Below are positions 1 through 9,700 of a DNA stretch of 64,000 bases, piece after piece (position 1 is the stretch's first letter; each line of letters opens with the position of its first letter). The notes under the pieces were generated by a model. That model saw only the letters and a program-made list of their open reading frames with translations. It ran no database searches and was not told the origin of the DNA. The stretch spans positions 3,658,001-3,722,000 of the forward strand of contig NZ_JADOTX010000001.1 in NCBI RefSeq assembly GCF_015751765.1. Direction: 5' to 3'. The translations under genes were made by a program, and so were the position numbers. Source of the DNA: Micromonospora ureilytica. Lineage in GTDB: Bacteria > Actinomycetota > Actinomycetes > Mycobacteriales > Micromonosporaceae.

Positions 1-7
1 CGTCCGC

Positions 8-391
8 GTGGACCGGCATCAACTGATCGCTCTGCTGGCGGGCGGGGGCAGCGCATATGCGATGTGTCGAGATGCGCTCCACGACGGCGCAGACTTCACC
101 ATCGCGAACGGTGCCATGCCCGCAACCCACTTCGCCCGGATCTATGACCGCCGCAAGCGGCACTGCCAAGAGCGTGGTATCGCCACGCTCGGCTTCCGTC
201 AAGGCGTCGAACGTCTGCAAAATGCGAGGAATCACGCTGTACGCCTGGGCTGGGTCAAGGTCGCGAATCCGGACTACCACTTCCAACTCTTCCTGACCGA
301 AGACCTGTCTGCGGTGATTGCCTGCATCGGAGTTGACCAAGCGCATCAGGTTCGCCGAGACGACGGCCCGGAACTGACCTCTTCGGTGTGA
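8..391 (+). CDS. Hypothetical protein, possibly continuing upstream
   Basis: This is a 127-codon reading frame opening with GTG seven bases from the window edge, so the true start may lie outside. The product has no signal peptide, membrane segment or family motif that I recognise. It is mixed basic and acidic, with a central Arg-rich stretch around residues 45-75. Its last codons and TGA stop fall inside the 17-bp sequence shared with tRNA-Val, so its C-terminus may have been created or altered by recombination there. It could equally be an old fragment. The function is unknown. Confidence 0.45.
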   Translation: MDRHQLIALLAGGGSAYAMCRDALHDGADFTIANGAMPATHFARIYDRRKRHCQERGIATLGFRQGVERLQNARNHAVRLGWVKVANPDYHFQLFLTEDLSAVIACIGVDQAHQVRRDDGPELTSSV

Positions 392-392
392 A
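376..392. other. Candidate left attachment core (17 bp of tRNA-Val)
   Basis: The sequence GACCTCTTCGGTGTGAA is identical, in the same orientation, to 20404-20420 inside the tRNA-Val(CAC) gene, covering part of the anticodon arm and loop. A chance 17-bp identity at this distance is very unlikely, and tRNA anticodon loops are known tyrosine-recombinase targets. The flank to the left does not continue into a tRNA 3' half, so the original chromosomal junction is either degraded or replaced by another insertion. Confidence 0.6.
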
Positions 393-665
393 ACAGGACG
401 CCGTAGTGACTCTGACCTAGGGAAACGTAAAGCCGCAGGTAGGGGTGGGTGCAGTTGAGCGCCGTTCGATGCCGTTGGACGCAGTTCAAGGCCGTTCAGG
501 GCATCCCGCTGTTCCCAACCTGCTCCCCTAGGTCGGGCTCGCACCGCGCCGTCGGCCGATCGTGAGCTGCCGGTCCAATGCTTTCGTTGGCGACAGCGCT
601 GGCTCCCACAGCCGCATCGGACGATCGGAACACGCGCACCACAGCCGCGCCTCGTCAGCGGCAGA
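390..665. repeat. Long direct repeat, copy 1 (left-end type)
   Basis: This imperfect 276-bp direct repeat matches 11840-12121, starting at GAAACAGGACGCC and ending at GTCAGCGGCAGA. Identity is high by eye but was not computed. It contains several GCCGTT steps (about 450-500) and the motif TTCCCAACCTGCTCCCC near 512-528. It lies directly inside the candidate left attachment core. Its position and short internal repeats suggest recombinase arm sites, which is inference. No gene is visible here. Confidence 0.75.
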
Positions 666-686
666 TGTGCACGTTGGGTTGACGCC

Positions 687-986
687 GTGACATTGCGGAT
701 GAGCGGGATGTTTGCCCAGTCCGGACGGGATGCGAGGCTGAACGCGTGGCTTCCGGATCGACGTACACGTGGACAACCCCGGCTACCCGGCGGCTTGGTA
801 CGCACCTTGAACGCGTCGGTGTATCCAGAGACCGGCGGAGTGTCACGGTACCGGGCTCACCCTGCGCAGGTCGATGACATCCTCGCCCAGGTGAAGATTG
901 TCGCCGGGTTTCTCGACTCGTCGACCCCGGAGGCCCGCCAGTCCCTCAGCCGGCGCGACGCCCGTCCGCCGGTAACGGCCGTATGA
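687..986 (+). CDS. Doubtful hypothetical protein upstream of the AEC transporter
   Basis: This 99-codon frame has its TGA overlapping the ATG of the next gene (ATGA), which is typical of translational coupling and is the main argument for it. The second half (about residues 55-95) reads like real protein, but the first half is Arg-rich and low in coding character. It may be a degenerate gene whose 5' part is frameshifted. No family is recognised. Confidence 0.3.
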   Translation: MTLRMSGMFAQSGRDARLNAWLPDRRTRGQPRLPGGLVRTLNASVYPETGGVSRYRAHPAQVDDILAQVKIVAGFLDSSTPEARQSLSRRDARPPVTAV

Positions 987-1906
987 GTTTGGTGTCGGCG
1001 TTCGCACCGATCTGGATCCTTACCGCGGTCGGCTACGCGGCCTGTCGTTGGGGCCTGCTGGGCGAGGAGGTGGCGTCGGTGCTCGGCCGGTTCGTGTTTC
1101 AACTCGCGATGCCGTCCGCCCTGTTCCTAGCCCTGTCCCGAATGCCGCTTTCCGGGTTCGCCGGCCGCTCGCTGCTCGCCTTTGGCGTGAGCACGGCCGC
1201 GGTCGTCGGGCTCGGGTGGGTCGGCGCGAGCTGGCTGTTCGGTCGCGAGCCCGGCGAACGGCCGATCTGGGGCATGGCCGCCGGGTACGTAAACTCGGCG
1301 AACCTCGGCATCCCGATCGCAACGCAGATTCTCGGCAACGTGTCGTTCCTGGCGGAGGTGGTGCTGCTGCAGGTGCTGGTGGTGACGCCCGTGATCCTGG
1401 TCGCCCTGGACCGGCACAGCGACCCGGCCGGGCGGGTACGGGTCCGCCGTATCGCCTCCCTGCCAGTACGCAACCCTGTGATCCTGGCGTCCCTGCTCGG
1501 TGTCGCGTGCTCGGCAACCGGCCTGCATCTGCCGTCGATGGCCGACGCGTCGCTCACCCTGCTGTCGGGCTCCGCCGTTCCGGCCGCCCTGGTCGCGCTC
1601 GGCGCGTCGATGCACGGCCCGGCGCCGTCCCGGGCCGAACCGGCCGCGCTGGCCGGGCTGGCCGTGATCACCGCGCTGAAGCTCGTCACACAGCCGGTCA
1701 TCGCGTACGCGGCCGGGCTGGCCTTGCACCTATCCGCGCCGCAGTTGCTCGCCGTGGTGGTGTGCGCAGGCCTGCCGACAGCGCAGAACACGTTCATCTT
1801 CGGCCAGGAGTACGGCGTCGGCGAGGCGGTTGCCAACCGGGCGGTGGTGGTGACCACGACGCTGTCGCTGGCCACCCTGGCCGCGGCGGTGGCGCTGCTC
1901 GGGTAG
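983..1906 (+). CDS. AEC-family (auxin efflux carrier-like) transporter
   Basis: This 307-residue integral membrane protein belongs to the AEC/BART superfamily of secondary carriers, which export or exchange small organic anions. About ten hydrophobic segments are arranged as two five-helix halves separated by a short polar loop near residues 145-165. Typical features include the NSANLGIP sequence near residue 107, the matching small-residue-rich stretch in the second half, and the GLPTAQNTFIFGQ segment near residue 265, a hallmark of the second half. Length is normal for the family. The ATG overlaps the stop of the preceding short frame. The substrate cannot be assigned. It lies in the first candidate integrated element. 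Confidence 0.85.
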   Translation: MSLVSAFAPIWILTAVGYAACRWGLLGEEVASVLGRFVFQLAMPSALFLALSRMPLSGFAGRSLLAFGVSTAAVVGLGWVGASWLFGREPGERPIWGMAAGYVNSANLGIPIATQILGNVSFLAEVVLLQVLVVTPVILVALDRHSDPAGRVRVRRIASLPVRNPVILASLLGVACSATGLHLPSMADASLTLLSGSAVPAALVALGASMHGPAPSRAEPAALAGLAVITALKLVTQPVIAYAAGLALHLSAPQLLAVVVCAGLPTAQNTFIFGQEYGVGEAVANRAVVVTTTLSLATLAAAVALLG

Positions 1907-2409
1907 GTCCGTCAGCTGACTCGACCAGCAATCCTGGTGAGTCACGCCGACCATGGCGCTGGCCGGCCAGGTCTGCAGCCACGATCATCGCCTGATGATG
2001 CGGCGGGCGAACTCGATGCCGTAGTGGCCGTGAGAGTGTACGGACGGCTGGTGCACCACGTCGGCGGCAGATCAGTGCGTCGGGTGAGCGGTCGCAGCCA
2101 CCCCTTCTTCGGTTCAGCGAACAAATGCCCTACGACTGTTGCCAACCCGCCGACGCCGGCGAGCGAAATGGTGTTCGTCAGCGTCGACGACATGGCCTAC
2201 CGTCGTCGGATGGCCTTCCCTAGGCACCCGCCATTGCCGTCCGACGTCGACCCGTTCGACACCGAGAAATGCGGACGGCACTACCTCCTCGACGGCAACG
2301 CACACACTTCCCCGGGCGCACCGATACGGACTCGTCCGAAGGCACCGCTCCGGATTCCGATGGCGGCATTGTCCCCGACGCCAAGGCAGAGGAGTTCGCC
2401 CGCTGGTAG
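1907..2409. other. No intact gene; degenerate coding remnants
   Basis: The stretch after the transporter has frames that read protein-like for short runs and then shift. One run is around 2150-2330 (a segment with DVDPFDTEKCGRHYLL). Another is around 2330-2409, an Asp/Ser-rich tail ending FARW-stop. I see no start with a ribosome-binding site and no intact product. It looks like decayed gene debris next to the transposase remnant. Confidence 0.5.
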
Positions 2410-2634
2410 ACGACCGGTCGAACGCAGGCCGCGCACCTGGACGTCCAGGTCGAGGCGTTCCGCAACCGGCCTCTCGATGCCGCCCACTACCCGTTCGTGC
2501 GAATGGACGCGTTGACGATAAAGGTCCGCGAGCACGGCCGGAGGGTCAGCGTTCAAGCGCTCGTCGCGGTCGGGGTCAATGAACCGCAACCTGCCGCCCT
2601 CGTCTGGGGTGACCTTCTCCCCAACCGGCTTTAG
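2410..2634 (+). pseudogene. IS256 (Mutator)-family transposase fragment
   Basis: The frame encodes about 65 residues including LDVQVEAFRNRPLD, HYPFVRMDALTIKVRE and VSVQALVAVGVN. These match the conserved DDE-region start of IS256/Mutator transposases, in which the Asp of the V-D-A-L motif is catalytic. It is closed by a stop (2407-2409) just upstream and ends at TAG 2632-2634 after a non-homologous tail, so only a small central piece remains. No terminal inverted repeats were found. It is a relic and cannot be active. Confidence 0.75.
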
Positions 2635-2714
2635 CCTGGCGATGAGGCGATCACCTTGCATAAGCGCCCCGGTGGGCCGTCCGGATTCCGACGGCCCACC
2701 GGGGGTACGACGGG

Positions 2715-3962
2715 TCAGAGGCGGCCGGCCGGTTCCGGGCGCGCGTCCGGCTTGATCAGCGCCGGGAGCTTGCGCTCGAATCGGTTGAAGAGATTCATCG
2801 ACGGCAGGATGGGCCGGATGCCCGTGGCCTGCTGGGCGATCTGGGCGCCCCAGACCGAGGCCCGCAGGCGCTGGTTCGGGGTGCCGTGGTGGCTGGGGTC
2901 GTCGAAGAAGCAGTCGCCGACCTCGTAGAACGTCTGTTGCGCCTGGTGGATTTGGACGCCGTTGAAGTTGAGCCCGCGCGGGTGGGTGACGAAGTAGGTG
3001 CCGAAGCCGTCGGCCATCAGTTCGGTGCGGCGGGTCGCCTCGGCGCCGGTCAGCGGGCTGTCGAACAGGCCCTGTTCGAATTGAACGTGGTGGGCCATCT
3101 CGTGGGCGAGGATCGCGCGCGCGCCGGCTGTTCCCAGTCCGAGTGCGCCGATAGCGGTGAGCATGCCCTCGCCGAAGACGACCTTGTCCGGGACGTCACG
3201 CAGCAGCGGGTCGGCCTCACCCTCGGCGGTGAAGGCGAAGGCGTTCAGGGTGAAGATCGGGTTGCGTCCTCCGTCGAGCGCGGGGACGGAGCCGATGATG
3301 GCCATGATCTCGGCGGCGGCTGCTGCCGCCTGATCCTCGTCCAGTCCCCAGATGAAGGCGACCATCCGAGCTACTCGCGTGGGATCCTGCAGCATGTCGT
3401 TCTGCATGGCCATGAGCTTGACGTCGAACAGGTTGACGTCCCAGAACTGCTGTGCGTCCTTGAAGGTCCGCTTCAACGTGCTCTTGTGGCTGGCGGGTAG
3501 GCCGTAGTCCGCCTCGTTGTTGGGCTGGCCGTAGATGAGCGCGTCGTAGGCCGCGTAGTCCAGGACGCCAAAGATGAGCAGGACCAGCAGGGTGTCCAGG
3601 TCGACGCCTTCGAGCAGGCCCAGTGTGTACGTGGTGAACTGGGTGTCCTGGCACTGGTAGAGCGACGGGTCGATCGCATCCGCGACCAACTCCTGCGCGA
3701 GGGACGGATTCAGGCCCATCCTCTCCCGCTTGTCGGCAAGCATGGCCTGCCAGTTGTCCGGTAGCAGCGCGGCGATGGCGGCGATGCGTGCCTGGGTCTC
3801 CGGGTCCGCGGCGGCGCGGGCGGTCGCGAAGTCGAACCGCGGCGGGGCGACGATGCCCCCGCCTGCGCTGACGCTCGCGGGGGGCGCCGCGTGGACGGGC
3901 CCCGGGGTCAGTCCCAGGCCGAGGACGATTGCCGCCAGCAGTGCGGGTATCCGTCGCCTCAT
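2715..3962 (-). CDS. Secreted zinc metallopeptidase-like protein (HExxH)
   Basis: The product is about 415 residues. I chose the start at 3962 because AGGAG lies just upstream and the N-terminus then forms a clean signal peptide (MRRR, a hydrophobic core, cleavage after VHA near residue 26). The frame is open 31 codons further but without signal-like sequence. HEMAHH near residue 287 is a zincin HExxH motif, with ELMADGFG about 25-30 residues later as a likely glutamate ligand region. The protein is probably exported and acts outside the cell. A hydrophobic stretch around residue 160 could be a core helix. The family is not resolved and the substrate is unknown. It sits alone in the first island. 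Confidence 0.75.
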   Translation of the reverse strand: MRRRIPALLAAIVLGLGLTPGPVHAAPPASVSAGGGIVAPPRFDFATARAAADPETQARIAAIAALLPDNWQAMLADKRERMGLNPSLAQELVADAIDPSLYQCQDTQFTTYTLGLLEGVDLDTLLVLLIFGVLDYAAYDALIYGQPNNEADYGLPASHKSTLKRTFKDAQQFWDVNLFDVKLMAMQNDMLQDPTRVARMVAFIWGLDEDQAAAAAAEIMAIIGSVPALDGGRNPIFTLNAFAFTAEGEADPLLRDVPDKVVFGEGMLTAIGALGLGTAGARAILAHEMAHHVQFEQGLFDSPLTGAEATRRTELMADGFGTYFVTHPRGLNFNGVQIHQAQQTFYEVGDCFFDDPSHHGTPNQRLRASVWGAQIAQQATGIRPILPSMNLFNRFERKLPALIKPDARPEPAGRL

Positions 3963-4344
3963 GCACGCTCCTCGTTGTCCTGCGAGCCTCAGGTGGTAGG
4001 CCTCGATCAACCATTTCGTAGCGGCATTGAAACACATGGGTGGATAGTTGCGCACCCTCCGAAATCAGCTCGTCCCGCAGTCGAAGAGTGCGGGCACTCA
4101 CACCTCCGGCCGCAGATAGAGCTGGGCGGCTTACTCAGGCAGTACGGCTGCATCTCTCGATCTCGCAGCGGGGATGGATCCCACTGACCGCCAGTAAAGC
4201 CGGAGACTGGAGACACAGATAAGCGGCTGCGCCGTCCGGTAGACCGTTCAGGTCGTGGGCGCCGTCTTGGTTCGACAGTTTCTTCCGTCGGCATCACATC
4301 GCCTTGCCGAGGTGAACGAAGCAGGCGAGGCACGCCTTGCACGC
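3963..4344. other. Intergenic stretch, no gene seen
   Basis: This is the upstream region of the metallopeptidase, followed by sequence out to the RHS remnant. Frames in all directions are short and biased toward Arg/Ser, as expected of non-coding high-GC DNA. No convincing promoter or RNA gene was identified. Confidence 0.4.
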
Positions 4345-4806
4345 CGCAGATGCGGTGACCCCCTCATCGTCGGTTGCCGTGGCACCCACGCCCACGGATG
4401 TGGAGGTGGGTCGGCCGTACGTGTCGTAGGCGTCGATTCGGGAGTCGTAGCGGTTGCCGTTGACGAAACGCGGTGCGGCTGTGATCTTGCCCTTGCCGTT
4501 GGGCAGAGTGTCGTACACCCAGTTGCTACGCAGAGCGCCGGTGACGGAGCCGTCGCGCATGCTGATCTTGCGGCCGAGCTCGTCGTAGGTGTAGGCCGTG
4601 GTAGCGGTGCCCGTGCCGGTGCCGACTTGAATTTTGGTGGTTCCGATGTTGCCGGCGGCGTCGTAGGTGGTTTCGGTAGTGCCCTTGTCGGGGTCGATGG
4701 CCATGATCGGGCGGCCGCGCAGGTCGTAGGTGGAGGACCAGACGTTGGCGCCGGTCGCATCTGTGAGGGTCTTGGCCTGTCCGAGCAGGGTGTAGGACCG
4801 CGACAG
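4345..4806 (-). pseudogene. RHS/YD-repeat protein fragment
   Basis: About 150 codons carry clear YD-repeat signatures: YDLRGRPIMAIDPDKG, TTYDAAGN, YTYDELGRK and YDTYGRPTS. These repeats build the shell of RHS-type polymorphic toxins and wall proteins, which are normally over 1000 residues, so this is a small internal piece. There is no start, export signal or toxin tip. Its upstream end abuts the LtrA fragment in another frame at about 4792-4810, giving a chimeric junction. The last 30 codons no longer look like repeats. Confidence 0.7.
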
Positions 4807-5149
4807 CTGCCGCAGCAACCCCGAGGGGCGGCAGGCCGACCATGATCGGCGCCATGGCCGCGAGGACGAAGATCCCGATCGGCCGCGGCCAGGACACCCG
4901 CGCGAAGGCCACGTACTCGAATACCGAGCGCCCGGCGAGGTAGAGCGCAGGCCCACCGAGGATGGCCCCGACCCAGGCGGGTTTCGCGTCTCCGGATGGA
5001 TCTAGGAGGACGAGTTCGGAGCCGGCTGAGCTGGCGAGGATGCCGGACACCATGAGCAGGTGCGCGAACTCGGCCAACCGACCGAGCCGGGCAGGATCGG
5101 CGGATGCCGCGATGGCCTCGCCCAGGATTTGGCCGGCTCGATCGTGCTC
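4807..5149 (-). pseudogene. LtrA-family membrane protein C-terminal fragment
   Basis: The frame reads ARLGRLAEFAHLLMVSGI, then AILGGPALYLAGRSVFEY, FARVSWPRPIGIF and a final hydrophobic run. This matches the C-terminal third of low-temperature-requirement protein A (LtrA), a polytopic membrane protein of unclear role usually near 380 residues. The preceding part is degraded or out of frame and the 3' end is replaced by RHS sequence. The assignment rests on remembered family sequence and is fairly secure for the fragment. Confidence 0.6.
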
Positions 5150-5460
5150 GGCCACCAGCCACCCGCCACCGACACCCAGCACTGGCTCGACACGGCAGTG
5201 TCGCTGCTGATGTATCGCGTCATCTACGAGGTGAGCGACCCGGTCGTCGACCTCGGCCCCCCCACCCGGCGACGACGACGATCGCAAAGCTTGGCACCGA
5301 AGCCTCACCTCGGACCTCCGCAAGACGCGGTACTGACCTAGCGGCCTGGCGGTGCTGCAACCGTTGGACACGGTCGAGGCCGCTCGTGGCCGCAGTCCTC
5401 CGCGCGATGGCGCATTTCCCGGCGCCCGTCGCCCGGATGCTGCGCCGGTAACACGTGAAG

Positions 5461-5493
5461 CGGCCCCGCCTTCCTCCGGGGAACGCGGGGCCG
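5461..5493. terminator. Hairpin terminator-like structure
   Basis: CGGCCCCGC and GCGGGGCCG form a 9-bp GC-rich stem with a 15-base loop, followed on the plus strand by TGTTGCCTTTT. An outer CACGTGA/TCACGTG pair extends the structure. It lies 75 bp beyond the stop of the minus-strand secreted protein gene. Confidence 0.6.
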
Positions 5494-5568
5494 TGTTGCC
5501 TTTTCTCACGTGATGCACTCCGCCGGCTAAGTGCGGCCGGGCGCTACCCGTGGTAGGAGGTTGAGTGG

Positions 5569-5967
5569 CTAGGGGCAGTGGGACGCATGTGATGCAGAGA
5601 TCTCGATCCGGATGACGTTGGGCCATGACGAGCTGAAGGGCCGGTCCTGCCAGGGGCAGAACGGGAGTATTCCCCCGTCGGCGAACTTCACGACTCCGGA
5701 CCAACTGCCTGTGGAAAGCCCGTAGCCCTTTGAGTTCAGGTTGTAACCTCCGCTACACAGTCGGCTCCAGTCGAGAATCTCCGTGCGGGCCGAGTTCCAG
5801 TAGTAGTAGTGCAGGGCCCGGCTCTCCGACTGACACGACTGGGCCTCGAATGAGGCTGCGGGAGCTGCCGACGCGGCCGGCGCCGACGCGACGGTGAGCC
5901 CAAAGGCGGCGGTAATCGCCACCGCGATGGCGGCCAAACGCGTCGATAGAGATTTACTGAGTTGCAT
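5569..5967 (-). CDS. Small secreted protein of unknown function
   Basis: The product is a 132-residue exported protein. The start at 5967 follows GGGGGATC with good spacing and yields a classical signal peptide (MQLSKS, Ala/Val-rich core, ASAPAASA near residue 34). The mature part is about 95 residues, rich in Ser, Tyr, Trp and Gly, with four cysteines, suggesting a small disulfide-bonded beta-rich extracellular protein. No enzyme motif is recognised. The upstream 780 bp contain no gene, so it is probably a single-gene unit ending near the hairpin at 5461-5493. Confidence 0.65.
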   Translation of the reverse strand: MQLSKSLSTRLAAIAVAITAAFGLTVASAPAASAAPAASFEAQSCQSESRALHYYYWNSARTEILDWSRLCSGGYNLNSKGYGLSTGSWSGVVKFADGGILPFCPWQDRPFSSSWPNVIRIEISASHASHCP

Positions 5968-6751
5968 TAAAAGATCCCCCGATTTCTGTATGGAACGCAA
6001 GTGTGCCACCTGTCGTAGGTTGCCGGAAGATTAGCTCATGCCCGGCGCTGTCCTTTGGGGTCAATCTTGGTGAGCTTTCGTTCGGGCTGGGTGCGGCGAC
6101 AGGGGGTGAACGACCGCCGAAATGTGACATGACAGCTCCAACTGGTGGACTCGGATTGCCGGCCGTAGGCGGACCCGATGAGTCAGAAATGCCGGCTGCT
6201 CACCTGGCCAGGCCCGACGGTGATCTCACGACCATGCCATGCGAAGAACCCGTCACCATGAAACCTGGACGTCCATGGACGCCCAATATCGAGGCTTGAT
6301 CCTCAACCGAGGCCTCGCCTGGGACTGGTCGCGCAACTGTTGGTCGGCCCTCGTCTCGACCGATCCATGCCGAGCCGGTGCGATGCGGCCCGCTTGTCCA
6401 GGAATCTCGGCCTACTGTCGTAGTCGCGACTCATGCGCCGACACTGGGATCCATTTGAACTCACGGACAGCGACGCCACACGTCCTCATCGCCGGCCCGC
6501 CATCATTTCCGCGAGCCATACCAGTCTTCGAGCCCGCAGCCCCGTGCGGCCTTCGACGCTGACAGGTCCTGCGCAAACCAGGCTCCCGTCTGCTGCCGTA
6601 CCGCGTCCCGCGAACTCGCCTCCGCCGGGACAGGACACTGCCATCGGGTACCTCAAGCCGTCGGTCTGCTCCGACCGCGAACGTCACGCCAGGGTCAACC
6701 GTCGCCGAGGAAGCTTGTCCTGCCACGGATCGGTAGACGAGACTTGCATTC
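5968..6751. other. Long intergenic stretch, no gene supported
   Basis: This is about 780 bp between two divergent genes. Open frames here are Arg/Pro/Ser-rich shadows without ribosome-binding sites. Base composition is less GC-rich near 6050-6350 than in the genes. It presumably contains promoters for both flanking genes, but I could not define one confidently. Confidence 0.4.
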
Positions 6752-9700
6752 GTGTCCGACGATGTGACTGTGCCGCACGACCTTGCTGCGGTGCGCACTT
6801 TGCAGGATCTCTTGGACGAGTTGAACCGGCTACGTATCAACGCCGCTCGCCACCGTGGCAAGGTACGTCTTTCGCTGCAGGATCTCGAGGTGGCCAGCGG
6901 CATACCGAAGAGCAGTCTGGCGAACTATCTGACCGGACGTACGCTGATGCCGGCCGACGTGCTGGATCGCCTGGTGGTCGCTCTGGGGGTTGACGCAGCG
7001 CAGGTACGCCAGTGGGCTGAGGCGTGGGAGCGGATCATGGATGCCCAGCTGCAAGCGGGCACCCAGGCCGTGCGGAATCGTCATGGAGACACGACCACCG
7101 GCACCCGGCGCGACCCCTCGACGGGAGCGGGGAATGCCGGTGGCGGCACGGGTGGGCGGGATGGGGGTGGAACCGCTGCGGCGCTACGTGAGATCACCGC
7201 ATTGCAGAGCGTGGCGGCAACGGCAGTCGGTCTCGGTCAGGATCAGCACGCGGAGTTTGTCGCCGGCCTTGAGGGCCTGGCCAAGGACCTGGCGGAGTTC
7301 GGTCTCATGGTCGGCGATGTACGCGCACTCACCGCTCGTCTCCAAAGTGACCTTCATCGGCAGGCTGCCGATCGCCGCGATGACCGCGACCACCACCTCC
7401 GGCACGCCGCCCAGTTGCGGCTGATCCGGGATGGGCTCCAGGTCATCGAGCAGCGGACCCGCCCTCAGCAGGACACTGATCGCGTCTTTGACAGGGATCA
7501 CCCCCCGTACCGTGGTCTGTGGCCGTTCCAGGAGGACCAGGCGGGCGTGTTCTATGGGCGGGAGCGCCTGACCGCCGAGCTGACCGGGCGAGTGGAGCAA
7601 CGGCTCTCCGGTGTCGGGATGCTTGTGGTGACAGGCGCCTCTGGGGCAGGAAAGTCGTCCCTGGTACGTGCCGGACTGTTGCCTGCGATGGACCGGGGTC
7701 AGCTGGCCGTGGCGGGCTCGACGGACTGGCCTCGTCTGATCATCACGCCCGGCACGGCAGCGATCGACGAGCTGGTGATCCAGCTGGCCACGCTTGCCGG
7801 GGTGGACGCCGCGTCGCTTCGCCTTACGATCAGCCAGCGGCCGACGGAGGCGCGGCTATTGGCCCGACAGGCGGTGCTGGCGCACGCGGCCCGGTTACCC
7901 ATCGAGCGCCGGGAGGCATGCCGGGCGGGTGGCCGACTCGTGCTCGTCGTGGACCAGTTCGAAGAGCTGTTCACGCTCGCCGACGACCCCGGCGACGCGC
8001 AGCAGCGCCGACAGGCATACATCGATGCCCTGGTGGCCATCGCCACGGCGGATTCCGCGACGGGCCATCCACCCGGTCTGGTACTGCTAACCATCCGTGG
8101 TGATTTCCTCGACCGGTGCGCCGTGTATCCCGAGCTGGTTCCGGTGTTACAGGACGGCCAGTTCGTGGTCGGGCCGATGAGCGTGCCGGAGTTACGGCGT
8201 GCGATCACCGGTCCGGCCGTGGCCTGCGGAGTTCAGGTGGAGGACGGTCTACCCGAGGAGATCCTGGCGGAGTTGCGGACCCTGCCCGAAGCCGCTCAGA
8301 TCGCCACCGGAGCGTTGCCATTGCTGTCCCAGACCATGCTGCTGACATGGCAACGGTGTGAGTCCAACCGGCTCACTCGCCGCGGATACGGTGCCACCGG
8401 AGGAGTGAGCGAGGTCATCGCGACAAGCGCGGAGGACGTATACAACCGTCTGACCGGACCGGAGCGGGAAATCACTCGGCAGCTGTTCGAGCGGATGACC
8501 ACTGTCGGCGCCGACGGTGCACCGGCCCGGCGACAGCTCCTCCGTGCGGAACTGTTTGCCGTCGTTGCCGACGCAAAGCACCGTGGACGGGTGGAGTCCG
8601 TACTCGACGCCTTCACGGCGAAGCGGCTCGTCGTCGCCAACATCGAGTCGATTGAAATCGCCCACGACGTGGTGTTGCTCGCCTGGCCTCGGTTGCGCAA
8701 GTGGCTCGAGGGCGATCGCAACGATCGGCTCATCCACGCGCAACTCCGACAGGATGCGGCCACCTGGCAGGCACGCGACCACGATGCCTCATTCCTCTAT
8801 CGCGGAGCCCAACTCGCCATGGTGCGCCGTGCCACCGCGGATTGGAGCGCGGTTGCCGGCCCGCGCCTTGCCTTGACCCTCGCGGAGCAGAGCTTCCTCG
8901 CCGCCAGCGACCGCCATGCGAGACGGATCAGCAGGATTCGGCAGTCCATCACGGCGGGCCTGGTCACTCTTGCCCTGGCTGCCTGTATCGGAGCTGTCGC
9001 CTCGGTCACTTACGCGGTGAACGCCGACCGTCAACGCGCTGTGGCACTGTCCCGCCAACTCGCGGCGCAGAGTCAAAGCATCCACCAGCATGACCCGGTG
9101 ACGGCCCGGCGACTCGCGTTGTCGGCGTGGGCCGTCGCTCCGACCGACGAGGCTCGCAGCAGCATGAATTCACTCATCACCGAGCAGAGCTCCACCCTCA
9201 TCGGTCACGTCTCGCCGGTCTACTCCGTGGTGTTCAGCCCTGATGGAAGGAAGATCGCCGCGGGCGGTCGCGACGGCACGATTCGACTGTGGGACGTCGC
9301 CACCCATCGTCCCGTCGGCGCACCCATGACCGGTCACAGCGAGCGGATCTACGCCATGGCGTTCAGTCCAGATGGAAAATTTCTGGCCAGCGCCGCCGGC
9401 TTCGGGGGCGACACCAAGTTGTGGAACCTTGCCACCGGCGATGTCGCTGATATTCCTCGCGGCGCTCCGGAAGGAGGAAGGATCACCACGATGTCGTTCA
9501 GCCCGGACAGCAGGCTTCTAGCGACCACCAGCAGTTCCAGGGGCCAGCTTTGGGACGTGTCCACCGGCCGCTTCCGTTGGGTGTCAAAGGAAGAGTCGGC
9601 GTACATCGCGGTGACGTTCGGCCCTGACGGAAGATTGTTAGCCGTTCCGCGTAGCAGTGGAAAAGTCCTTGTTTCGGCGCCGGATCGCACGAAAGAGCCT

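Noticed and set aside
6433..6993. Plus-strand frame overlapping the STAND gene start
   Set aside because: It is Arg/Ser/Pro-rich and lacks a ribosome-binding site; the STAND frame from 6752 explains the sequence.
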